Of a stretch of DNA of 46,893 nt, positions 7,771-15,285 are shown piece by piece. The notes below the pieces were generated by a model. The model ran no database searches and was not told where the DNA came from. It saw nothing but the letters and a program-made list of their open reading frames with translations. Position 1 is the first letter of the stretch. The number at the start of each line of letters is the position of its first letter. Where the stretch lies: NCBI GenBank assembly GCA_019746355.1, contig JAIESC010000113.1, positions 1-46,893 on the forward strand. Reading direction: 5' to 3'. This stretch comes from Xanthobacteraceae bacterium. Lineage in GTDB: Bacteria; Pseudomonadota; Alphaproteobacteria; Rhizobiales; Xanthobacteraceae. A program made the position numbers and the translations under genes.

Positions 7771-8823
7771 ATGTCGGTCGCGCCCCTCGATCCCAAGCAC
7801 AACGTCACGGGAAACCGTCAGGCCTACTACGACAAGATCAGCAAGAAGGACATGGCTCCGTTGTGGGAGGTGCTCCGCAACGTCGTCACCAAGGAGCCGA
7901 AGTCGAAGTGCTCGCCGAACATCTGGAAGTTCGACGAGGTCAAGAAGCTGATGCTCGAGGCCGGTGACGTGATCACCGCCGAGGAGGCCGAGCGCCGCGT
8001 GCTGGTGCTGGAGAACCCCTCGCTGCGCGGCCAGTCGCGGATCACCAATTCGCTGTTCGCCGGCATCCAGCTGATCATGCCGGGCGAGATCGCCGAAGCC
8101 CATCAGCACGTGTCGTCGGCGATCCGCCTGGTGCTCGACGGCGACGGCGCCTACACCGCGGTCGAGGGCGAGAAGGCGAGCATGTCGCGCGGCGACTTCA
8201 TCCTCACCCCGAACTGGGCCCCGCACGATCACGGCAACCCCGGCAAGCAGCCGGTGATGTGGCTCGACGTGCTCGACATGCCGACGGTCAACCACTTCGA
8301 GACGTCGTTCATGACGCACTTCGACGAGAAGGCGCAGAACACGTCGCGCCAGGACGGCGACTCGCTCGACCGCTACGGCTCCGGCGTGCTGCCGGACGGC
8401 ACGCTCGACACGTTCAAGAACCGCAGCCCGGTGATCAACTACACCTATGCCCGCACCAAGCCGATCATCGAGCGGATGATGAAGGCCGGCGACGTCGACC
8501 CGATCCATGGGGCCCGCGTGCGCTACTCCAACCCGGTGACCGGCGGCCACGTGATGGTGACGATGGGTGCGTACCTCGCGCTGTTCCCGAAGGGCTTCAA
8601 GGGCAAGGACTACCAGTCGACCGACGGCACGATCTTTGTCTGCATCGAGGGCCGCGGCTCGACCAAGGTCGGCGACAAGGAGCTGAGCTGGGGTCCGAAC
8701 GACGTGTTCGTGATTCCGCCGTGGCAGCGCTATTCACACAACGTGGCGGACGAGTCGGTGCTGTTCTCGATCTCCGACAAGCCTGCGCAGGAAGCGCTCG
8801 GGATCTGGCGCGAGAAGAAGTAA
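7771..8823 (+). CDS. gtdA: Gentisate 1,2-dioxygenase-like bicupin
   Basis: A 350-residue two-cupin protein of the gentisate/1-hydroxy-2-naphthoate/salicylate dioxygenase group, Fe(II) enzymes that open the aromatic ring of gentisate to maleylpyruvate. The first cupin carries the metal histidines H111 and H113 (AEAHQHVSSA) and WAPHDHGN, with the third ligand at H152 or H154. The stretches ERRVLVLENPSLRGQSRITN and WLDVLDMP are typical of gentisate dioxygenases. The second cupin (FVCIEGRGSTKVG to IPPWQRYSHN) lacks an HxH. The ATG at 7771 has AAGGAGAA in front; the frame is open 40 codons further up without a better site. No maleylpyruvate isomerase or fumarylpyruvate hydrolase is in the window. 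A related ring-opening substrate is possible. Confidence 0.85.
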   Translation: MSVAPLDPKHNVTGNRQAYYDKISKKDMAPLWEVLRNVVTKEPKSKCSPNIWKFDEVKKLMLEAGDVITAEEAERRVLVLENPSLRGQSRITNSLFAGIQLIMPGEIAEAHQHVSSAIRLVLDGDGAYTAVEGEKASMSRGDFILTPNWAPHDHGNPGKQPVMWLDVLDMPTVNHFETSFMTHFDEKAQNTSRQDGDSLDRYGSGVLPDGTLDTFKNRSPVINYTYARTKPIIERMMKAGDVDPIHGARVRYSNPVTGGHVMVTMGAYLALFPKGFKGKDYQSTDGTIFVCIEGRGSTKVGDKELSWGPNDVFVIPPWQRYSHNVADESVLFSISDKPAQEALGIWREKK

Positions 8824-8846
8824 GCGCTCTGGCCGAGCCAGAGACG

Positions 8847-8875
8847 AAGCCCCGCCGAGAGGCGGGGCTTTTGTT
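8847..8875 (+). terminator. Rho-independent terminator after the bicupin gene
   Basis: A perfect 10-bp stem AAGCCCCGCC / GGCGGGGCTT with a GAGA loop is followed by TTGTTT, 24 bases past the stop at 8823. It ends the SDR-dioxygenase transcript. Confidence 0.85.
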
Positions 8876-8884
8876 TGAGCCTTG

Positions 8885-9015
8885 TGTCCCGGGCGCAGCG
8901 CAGCACGGAGTGATGCGCTGCAGACCCGGGACCGTTCCAAAGGCGGTGCTTGGTACGGTCCCGGATCAGCGGTGCACCGTTCCGCTTCGCTACACGCTGC
9001 ACCGCATCCGGGACA
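8885..9015. repeat. Palindromic intergenic repeat (GTCCCGG...CCGGGAC type)
   Basis: TGTCCCGGGCGCAGCGCAGC and GCTGCACCGCATCCGGGACA bracket a 131-base region with internal GACCCGGGACCGTTCC and GGTACGGTCCCGGATC complements, forming nested hairpins between convergent genes. Half-copies of the same repeat flank the palindromic element at 24096-24332. Confidence 0.7.
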
Positions 9016-9024
9016 CGGGACCGG

Positions 9025-11175
9025 CTACGCCGCGGCGGGCGTGGCCGCCTTCTTCCGCCGCAGGTGGTCGAACACCAAGAGTGCAATGCCGAGCCCGATG
9101 CCGATGAAGTTGACGGTGTAGCCACCCGCAAAAGATTCCGGCGGCAGCGCGATGGGCAGGGCGAGTATCCCGTAGACGACGCGCATCGGCAGTGACAGCG
9201 GCATCAGCGCGAAGCCGACAATGCCCGCGGTGCCGATGAACAGCGCGAACAGGATGCGCACGAAATTCCAGACGATCAGGTAGGTCGGGCCGTCCATCAG
9301 CAGGCTCGGCGTCAGCACGAACAGGAACGGCAGCACGAACGTGCTCCAGCCGACCAGGCAGGCGACCCAGCCGGTGGTCCAGCCGTCGGTGCGGGCGATG
9401 TTGGCCGCGGCATAGGCCGCGAACGCCACCGGCGGCGTGATCATCGACAGCATGCCGTTGTACATGACGAACATGTGCGCGGCCATCGGCGTGACGCCGA
9501 GCTTGACGAGGGCCGGTGCAAGCAGCGTCGCGGTGAGGATGTAGACGCTCACCGTCGGCAGCCCGATGCCGAGCACGAAGGCGAGCACCGCGATCAGGAG
9601 CAGCAGCAGGAACACGTTGTCGCCGGACAGCGTCAGCAGTTGCAGCGTCATGCTGAAGGCAAGGCCGGAGATGCTCATGATCCCGACCATGATGCCGGCG
9701 GCGGCCCCGATCAGGATGATGTCGAGCGAGACCCGGCCGGTCTCGATCACCGCGACGGTGATCTCCTTCACCGAGGCGCGCTTGCCGCGATAGCCGAAGA
9801 TCAGCGCCAGCACGATCAGCAGCGCGGTCGAGGCCACCGCGGCCTTTTCCGGCGTCAGCAGCAATACCTCCGGATAGATCAGCGCGATGACGAGGAAGAA
9901 AATCGGCACCAGGAAGTGCCAGCCGGATTTGACGATCGAGGTGAGCGACGGCGCGTCGTCGGCCTCGACGCCGCCGATGCCGTGCTTGGCGGCCTCGAGG
10001 TCGACGTGGATGAACAGGCAGGCGTAATAGAGAACGGCGGGAATGGCGGCGGCGATGCAGACGGTGCCGTACGAGACCTGCAGGAACTCGGCCATGATGA
10101 AGGCGGCCGCGCCCATCACCGGCGGCATCAGCTGGCCGCCGGTCGAGCCGACCGACTCGATCGCGGCCGCCCGATAAGCCGAGAAGCCGGACTTCTTCAT
10201 CGCCGGGATCGTGACGACGCCGACCGCGAGCACGTTCGACACCGCGCTGCCGGAGATCATGCCGAACAGCGCCGAGCCGACCACCGCGATCTTGGCCGCG
10301 CCGCCGCGGAAGCGCCACATCGCCGACATCGCGAGGTCGGAGAAGAAGTCCGCGCCGCCGGTGCGCGCCAGCACTTGGCCGAGAATCGTGAACGGGATCA
10401 CCACCAGCACGGCGACCTGAAGGATCGACCCGATCATGCCGTTCACGTCGAGGCCGACATAGGCGACCATGCGCTCGGGGTTGACCCAGCGGGTCTGGAA
10501 GTCGCCGGCCAGGAACGGGCTGATGTAGACGTAGACCGCGATCGCCAGGATGATGCCGACGAAGCCCCAGCCGGAAATGCGGCGGCTCGCCTCCAGCACC
10601 AGGAACGTCAGGATCGCGCTGCCGACCACGCCTTCGAGCGGCAGCATGGCGAGCTCGTAGGTCAGCGCCTCGTAGCGGACGGCGATGTAGGCGCACAGCG
10701 CGAGCGAGGCGGCCATGCAGACCCAGTCGAGCCAGCGCGCCACCGTCAGGCGGCCCGCGGTGAAGGTCCAGGCGAGCGCCATGGCGAGACCGGCGACGGC
10801 GGGCCAGGAAATCGCGCCGTCGCGGCGATAGTTGTAGATCAGGTAGACGACGATGATGGCGGAGGTCATCGCGCCGGCAATGTCGAACGGCGTGTCCTTG
10901 CGCGAGGTCTCGGTGATGAAGGCGAGCGCCAGCGTCAGGCCGAGCGTCACCGCCAGAAGCTGCTCGGTGTAGAGCGAGACGTTGAGAACCTGCCGCGGAA
11001 CGTCCAGCACCCAAAGCACGACGCAGGCGACCAGCAGCGTCTGGAGCGTCATCGTGGCGATGAAGGTCGCCCGCGACGTTTCCTTGACGAGCTCTTCGGT
11101 CGTGGCGATGAAGCGCTCCTCCGATGCGGCGGAGATGTGGGACGCCGCGCCGGAGGTTGATGGCTGATCGGTCAC
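9025..11175 (-). CDS. TRAP transporter fused permease (DctQM type), TAXI-associated
   Basis: A 716-residue polytopic inner-membrane protein fusing the small DctQ-like and large DctM-like TRAP permease subunits. It would import organic acids by ion symport with a periplasmic binding protein. The first ~60 residues are soluble, then there are many hydrophobic helices. DctM-type landmarks include GIGLPTVSVYILTATLLAPA, FVMYNGMLSMITPPVAFAAY and GSTGGQLMPPVMGAAAF. The predicted start is a GTG at 11175 with no strong ribosome site, so the true N-terminus could be some codons inside. It lies directly downstream of three TAXI solute-binding genes on the same strand, the usual arrangement for TAXI-TRAP systems. 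Ligand unknown; the neighbouring aromatic-type catabolic genes make an aromatic or carboxylic acid plausible. Confidence 0.93.
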   Translation of the reverse strand: MTDQPSTSGAASHISAASEERFIATTEELVKETSRATFIATMTLQTLLVACVVLWVLDVPRQVLNVSLYTEQLLAVTLGLTLALAFITETSRKDTPFDIAGAMTSAIIVVYLIYNYRRDGAISWPAVAGLAMALAWTFTAGRLTVARWLDWVCMAASLALCAYIAVRYEALTYELAMLPLEGVVGSAILTFLVLEASRRISGWGFVGIILAIAVYVYISPFLAGDFQTRWVNPERMVAYVGLDVNGMIGSILQVAVLVVIPFTILGQVLARTGGADFFSDLAMSAMWRFRGGAAKIAVVGSALFGMISGSAVSNVLAVGVVTIPAMKKSGFSAYRAAAIESVGSTGGQLMPPVMGAAAFIMAEFLQVSYGTVCIAAAIPAVLYYACLFIHVDLEAAKHGIGGVEADDAPSLTSIVKSGWHFLVPIFFLVIALIYPEVLLLTPEKAAVASTALLIVLALIFGYRGKRASVKEITVAVIETGRVSLDIILIGAAAGIMVGIMSISGLAFSMTLQLLTLSGDNVFLLLLLIAVLAFVLGIGLPTVSVYILTATLLAPALVKLGVTPMAAHMFVMYNGMLSMITPPVAFAAYAAANIARTDGWTTGWVACLVGWSTFVLPFLFVLTPSLLMDGPTYLIVWNFVRILFALFIGTAGIVGFALMPLSLPMRVVYGILALPIALPPESFAGGYTVNFIGIGLGIALLVFDHLRRKKAATPAAA

Positions 11176-11211
11176 TCGGCTGCCTTGGCTCGTTCTTGAG
11201 GCCCGTGCGGT

Positions 11212-12177
11212 TCAGTAGGCCTTGGCCTCGATTTTCTTGTCCCGGAAGTACTTCAACGCGCCCGGATGATAGGTCATGTCGTGCTTGCGGTGCATGGTGT
11301 CGAGCGAGAAATCGTTCAGCGCAGGTGCGGTTGCCACCATGTCAGCCTTGTTGTTCGCCATGGTGTCGATGATCTTGGCGACGGTCTCGTCCTTCATCTT
11401 GGCGTTGGTGAACAGGATGTAGTCCATCGCATAGACCTTCATCGGCTCGGCGACGCCGACATAGGCCGGGATCGGCCGCACGTCGCTGAAATAGCCGTAG
11501 GGGAAGATCTTACGGCTCGCTTCGAGATTCTCGCCGACCTTCACCGCGCGAACGCCGCCGACCGTGGCGTCGGCTTCGCGCACCTTCGGGCCGCCGAACG
11601 AGAACATGAACATGTCGTTGTTGCCGGCCATGAAGTCGTCGCCGCCACGCAGCACGTTCGGCACCATCACCGGCTTGACGTCGTTCAGCGTCAGGTTTGC
11701 GGTCGCAAGCATCGCCAGCGTGTTCTTGTCGAGCGTGCGCATCGCCGAATAGCCGGCCGGCACGCGCTTGCCCTTGACGTCGGCCATGTTGACGATGCCG
11801 CTGTCCTTACGGGCGAAGAAGCCCATCCGCAGCACGTAGATCGAGCCGATGATGCGAAGATCGTTCTGCAAGCGGCCGGTCTCGATGCCCTCGACCACCT
11901 CGAGCATGTTGGCCATGCCGAGGTCGATCTCGCCCTTGGCGACCATCGGGATCAGCACCGACTCGCCCGCGGTCGCCTGCACCAGCGTGTTGAGCCCGCC
12001 CTTCTCCTTCAGCGTCTTGGCGATGGCCGACGCCACCGTGTTGGCAAGCGTGCCTGGCTGCATGGTGGCGAGACCGTAGGTCTGCGCCGCGGCTGGTCCG
12101 CCAAAGCCCGCAAGGGCCGCGCCCAATGCCGCAACAAGCCATCCGCGCCGCAGCGCCGTTGCCATGCTGCCGTTCAT
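11212..12177 (-). CDS. TAXI family TRAP transporter solute-binding protein (copy 1)
   Basis: A 321-residue periplasmic binding protein with a signal peptide: positive MATALRRG start, hydrophobic core and cleavage near PAAAQTYG at about residue 31. TAXI proteins capture the substrate and deliver it to the fused permease, here encoded 36 bases downstream. It shares an ordered set of blocks with the two genes upstream: QTYGLATMQPGTL, GESVLIPMVAKGEIDLGMAN, RVPAGYSAMRTLDKN, FSFGGPKVREADATVGGVRA and the YHPGALKYF ending. The ATG at 12177 follows GGGAGG. It diverges more from the other two in the ligand-contact stretches than they do from each other, so binding preference may differ. Ligand unknown. 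Confidence 0.92.
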   Translation of the reverse strand: MNGSMATALRRGWLVAALGAALAGFGGPAAAQTYGLATMQPGTLANTVASAIAKTLKEKGGLNTLVQATAGESVLIPMVAKGEIDLGMANMLEVVEGIETGRLQNDLRIIGSIYVLRMGFFARKDSGIVNMADVKGKRVPAGYSAMRTLDKNTLAMLATANLTLNDVKPVMVPNVLRGGDDFMAGNNDMFMFSFGGPKVREADATVGGVRAVKVGENLEASRKIFPYGYFSDVRPIPAYVGVAEPMKVYAMDYILFTNAKMKDETVAKIIDTMANNKADMVATAPALNDFSLDTMHRKHDMTYHPGALKYFRDKKIEAKAY

Positions 12178-12225
12178 GTCACGACCCTCCCGAAATGTCG
12201 TAAACGGATTGCAGGTTTCCGCCGG

Positions 12226-13185
12226 TCAGCCGAGCGGCTGCGGCGTCAGGTTCCTTTGCTTGAAGAACTTCTCCGCGCCCGGATGGTACGGCACGCCATA
12301 TTGCTTGTAGCCGAACGCCGGGGTCCACTCGCGCAGCACCGGCTGCACGGCGACGAGCTCATCCTTGTTCTGTTCCATGATCTCGAGAATTTTCTGGATG
12401 AAGGCGTCCGGCACCTTGGACGAGGCGATCATCACGTTGTCGAAGCTGTAGACCTTCATCGGCTTGTCGACGCCGGTGAAGATCGGACCGGGGCCGATCT
12501 GGGTGAGGTATGCCCAGGGCATGATCTTCTTTGCCGCGTCCCAGTTGTCGCCGAGCTCCAGCGCCCGGATGCCGCCGACGGTGGCGTCCGCCTCGCGCAC
12601 CTTCGGCCCGCCGAACGCGAACGAGAACATGTCGGCATTGCCGGCCATGAACTCGTCGGCGCTGCGCACCACGTTCGGCACCAGAACCGGCTTGACGTCG
12701 GCTTCGGTGAGGCCTGCGGTCGCAAGCTGCGCGCGCATGGTCTTGTCGATGTTGCGCATCGCCGAATAGCCGAGCGACACCCGCTTGCCTTTCATGTCGG
12801 CCATCTTGATCAGGCCGGCGTCCTTGCGCACGAAGAACGGCGTGCGCAGCGCATGCACCGCGGTGATGATGCGCATGTCCTTGAGTGCGCCATCGAGGCC
12901 GTCCTGCGCCTCCATGATGTTGGTGATGCCGATCTCGACCTCGGCGCGTCCGACCATCGGCACGATCACCTGGTCGCCTGCGGTCGGCTGCACCAGCATG
13001 TTGATGCCGCCCTTCTCCTTCAGCACCTTGGAGACCGCAGAGGCGGTGGTGTGGTTGAGCGTGCCGGGCGGCAGCGTGGCGAATCCGTAGGTCTGCGCTG
13101 CTGCGGGCTCGCCGTGCACACCGGCCATGGCCGCGATGAGAAGCGTGCCCAGGACTACGCGCAACCGCATTTCTCCGACCTGCAT
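12226..13185 (-). CDS. TAXI family TRAP transporter solute-binding protein (copy 2)
   Basis: A 319-residue paralogue of the two flanking genes with a signal peptide cleaved near EPAAAQTYG (about residue 30). Shared blocks are QTYGFATLPPGTLNHT, VPMVGRAEVEIGITNIMEA, RVSLGYSAMRNIDK, FAFGGPKVREADATVGGIRA and VPYHPGAEKFF. The ATG at 13185 has GGGGAGGAG in front. It is 48 bases upstream of copy 1 and 70 bases downstream of copy 3, all in one direction, so one mRNA can encode all three binding proteins and the permease. It is most similar by eye to copy 3. Function as in copy 1; ligand unknown. Confidence 0.92.
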   Translation of the reverse strand: MQVGEMRLRVVLGTLLIAAMAGVHGEPAAAQTYGFATLPPGTLNHTTASAVSKVLKEKGGINMLVQPTAGDQVIVPMVGRAEVEIGITNIMEAQDGLDGALKDMRIITAVHALRTPFFVRKDAGLIKMADMKGKRVSLGYSAMRNIDKTMRAQLATAGLTEADVKPVLVPNVVRSADEFMAGNADMFSFAFGGPKVREADATVGGIRALELGDNWDAAKKIMPWAYLTQIGPGPIFTGVDKPMKVYSFDNVMIASSKVPDAFIQKILEIMEQNKDELVAVQPVLREWTPAFGYKQYGVPYHPGAEKFFKQRNLTPQPLG

Positions 13186-13255
13186 GGCAGCACTCCTCCC
13201 CCTGACCTTGTTTGGTTGCAGTCCAGTTGCCCGTTCCGTCTTGCCAATAAGCCTA

Positions 13256-14212
13256 TCATTCTATCGGCCGCGCCGTGAGGCCGTGTTCCTTGAAATACTT
13301 CAGCGCACCGGGATGGTAGGGCACCCCATAAGCCTTGTAGCCAAAAGCCGCGGAAAACTCCTGCAGCGGGGGCGCGATCGCGACCAGATCGGCCTTGGTC
13401 TGCACCATCGTATCGAGAACTTTGTAGATCAGATCGTCCGGCACCTTGGCGTGCGTGATCAGCACGTTGTCGAAGCTGTAGATCTTCATCGGCTTCTCGA
13501 CGCCGGTAAAGGCGGGGCCCGGCGCAACGTCGGTCAGGTAGCCCCACGCCATGATCTTGCGGGCGGCGGGCATCCCTGCCGGGTCGATTTCCAGGGCGCG
13601 GATGCCACCGACCGATGCGTCTGCTTCGCGCACCTTGGGACCGCCGAAGGCGAAGAAGAACATATCGGCGTTGCCGGCTACGAAGTCGTCGGCGCTGCGA
13701 ACGACGTTGGGTACGAGCACCGGCCGGACATCGCCTTCCTTGAGGCCGGCCGTTGCCAGCATGGCGCGAGCGACCTGGTCGATCTGGCGCATCGCCGAAT
13801 AGCCCATCGTCACCCGCTTGCCCCTGAGATCGGCGATGGTGCGCATGCCGGAATCCTTGCGCACGAACATGGGTGTCCGCAGCGCATGCGCTGCGGCGAT
13901 GATCCGCAGGTCCTTGAGCCCTGCCTCGAATCCGTCCTGCACCTCCATGATGTTGACGATGCCGATTTCGACCTCGCCGCGGCCCACCATGGGAACGATG
14001 ACGTTACCTCCGGCCGCCGGCTGGACCAGAACGTTGACGCCTGTCTTGTCCTTGAGCGACTTGGATACCGCGGACGAGATGACGTGGCTTAACGAACCCG
14101 GCGGCAAGGTCGCAAATCCGTAGGTCTGCGCCGAGGCAGAAGCGGCGAAGAATGAAGCCGTCAATGCGCCAACAAGCGTGGACAGCATTCCGACTGCTGC
14201 GCCCTGCGTCAT
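13256..14212 (-). CDS. TAXI family TRAP transporter solute-binding protein (copy 3)
   Basis: A 318-residue periplasmic binding protein, the promoter-proximal member of the tandem trio. The signal peptide ends near SASAQTYG (about residue 28). Blocks matching the other copies are QTYGFATLPPGSLSHV, VPMVGRGEVEIGIVNIME, RVTMGYSAMRQIDQ, FAFGGPKVREADASVGGIRA and VPYHPGALKYF. The ATG at 14212 follows GGAGG by five bases. The 43-base gap before the MetF-like gene on the same strand leaves room for only a minimal promoter, so it may be transcribed with the genes upstream. Three tandem binding proteins for one permease suggest ligand variety or recent amplification. Confidence 0.92.
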   Translation of the reverse strand: MTQGAAVGMLSTLVGALTASFFAASASAQTYGFATLPPGSLSHVISSAVSKSLKDKTGVNVLVQPAAGGNVIVPMVGRGEVEIGIVNIMEVQDGFEAGLKDLRIIAAAHALRTPMFVRKDSGMRTIADLRGKRVTMGYSAMRQIDQVARAMLATAGLKEGDVRPVLVPNVVRSADDFVAGNADMFFFAFGGPKVREADASVGGIRALEIDPAGMPAARKIMAWGYLTDVAPGPAFTGVEKPMKIYSFDNVLITHAKVPDDLIYKVLDTMVQTKADLVAIAPPLQEFSAAFGYKAYGVPYHPGALKYFKEHGLTARPIE

Positions 14213-14255
14213 CCCGACCTCCGTGGACGGCGATCATTGCACAGGGAATCAGCAA

Positions 14256-15269
14256 TTAAGGCAAGGCGAAGCACGCCCCGATAAGCGAGGTGGCAGCACC
14301 CGCACGATGTTCCGGGGCCAGGACGGTGAAACCGCCGCAAGGGTCAGGCGCAACCCATCCCGCCGCGGCGGCCGCGGCCCAACGCGCGGTTGCGGCGGCA
14401 TCGCCCGGCGCAAAGAAATGCGCCTTGATCCGGCCGAGCGAACCTGCGGCCGCCTCGGCGAGCGGACGGATGACACGATCGGGCGAGCCCGCCGCGAGCC
14501 GTTGCTTGGTCAGTCCTGCATGGCGGGTCAACGACTGCGCCGTTGCGCGGACGCCGCAACGCCGCGCGAGCCGGATCAGCGACGACAGGTCCGCAGGCCC
14601 GGCCATGCCGATCCGCACCGGATTCTCGATGCCGAGGTCGCGCAGCCGCCCGACGAAGCGCAGAATTGCGGATGAATCGAAGCAGAGCTGGGTGACGATG
14701 CTGACACGGAGGCCGGTCTGCTCGGCGGTTTCGATCTTGGCGGCAAGGGTCCGGTCCAGCCCCTCCTGAGGCAGTCGCGGATGGCCCTCCGGATAGCCGG
14801 CTACAGCAATTTCGACGATGCCCGCGCGTTGCAGGAGCCCGCTCTCGATCAGCTCCCGCGCGCCGCCGAACGGACCTTTCGTGTGATGGGCATCGCCGCC
14901 GACGACCAGCATGCGCCGCACGCCGGCCCAGCGCGCGAGCCGCGTCAGCATGTCCTCGAGTGCGGCGCGGCTTTCGACGTCGCGGGCGGCCAGATGCGGC
15001 ACCGGCTCAAGCCCCTGCGCCCGCAGCCGCACCGCGGCTTCGATCGTTTCGGAATATGGGCGCGCGGCAACCGCCGCGAGATGGACCTTGGCGTGCGGCG
15101 GCAGCGCCGATTTCAGCGCCGCGATCTGCTCGAAGCCCGGGGCCACTGCCCCGACCGAGAAGCCGCGCAGAAACGCCGTGATCTGCCGTGCGGCCGAACG
15201 CCTGGCCTCGGCCGCCGGCGGCAGCGCATTCGGGCGCCCGAGCGCGATGACGGATGCCGTGACCGGCAT
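14256..15269 (-). CDS. Methylenetetrahydrofolate reductase family protein (MetF-like)
   Basis: A 337-residue TIM-barrel protein of the MTHFR superfamily, which reduces 5,10-methylene-tetrahydrofolate to 5-methyl-THF with FAD. Family-like blocks are VHLAAVAARPYSETIEAA (the position of the folate/FAD segment), GLEPVPHLAARD, MLVVGGDAHHTKGPF, GIVEIAVAGYPEGHPRL and VSIVTQLCFD. It is clearly divergent from housekeeping MetF and slightly longer, so it may use another C1 donor or acceptor. The ATG at 15269 lies 16 bases after the methyltransferase stop, so the pair is almost certainly cotranscribed. A MetF-like enzyme beside a SAM methyltransferase suggests a one-carbon side pathway such as demethylation or methyl recycling; this is inference. 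Confidence 0.82.
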   Translation of the reverse strand: MPVTASVIALGRPNALPPAAEARRSAARQITAFLRGFSVGAVAPGFEQIAALKSALPPHAKVHLAAVAARPYSETIEAAVRLRAQGLEPVPHLAARDVESRAALEDMLTRLARWAGVRRMLVVGGDAHHTKGPFGGARELIESGLLQRAGIVEIAVAGYPEGHPRLPQEGLDRTLAAKIETAEQTGLRVSIVTQLCFDSSAILRFVGRLRDLGIENPVRIGMAGPADLSSLIRLARRCGVRATAQSLTRHAGLTKQRLAAGSPDRVIRPLAEAAAGSLGRIKAHFFAPGDAAATARWAAAAAAGWVAPDPCGGFTVLAPEHRAGAATSLIGACFALP

Positions 15270-15285
15270 GGCCGCCGCCTGCCCG

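Noticed and set aside
9475..11160. 561-codon plus-strand frame rich in R, D, H and Q
   Set aside because: Opposite-strand shadow of the fused TRAP permease, whose membrane-protein pattern is unmistakable.
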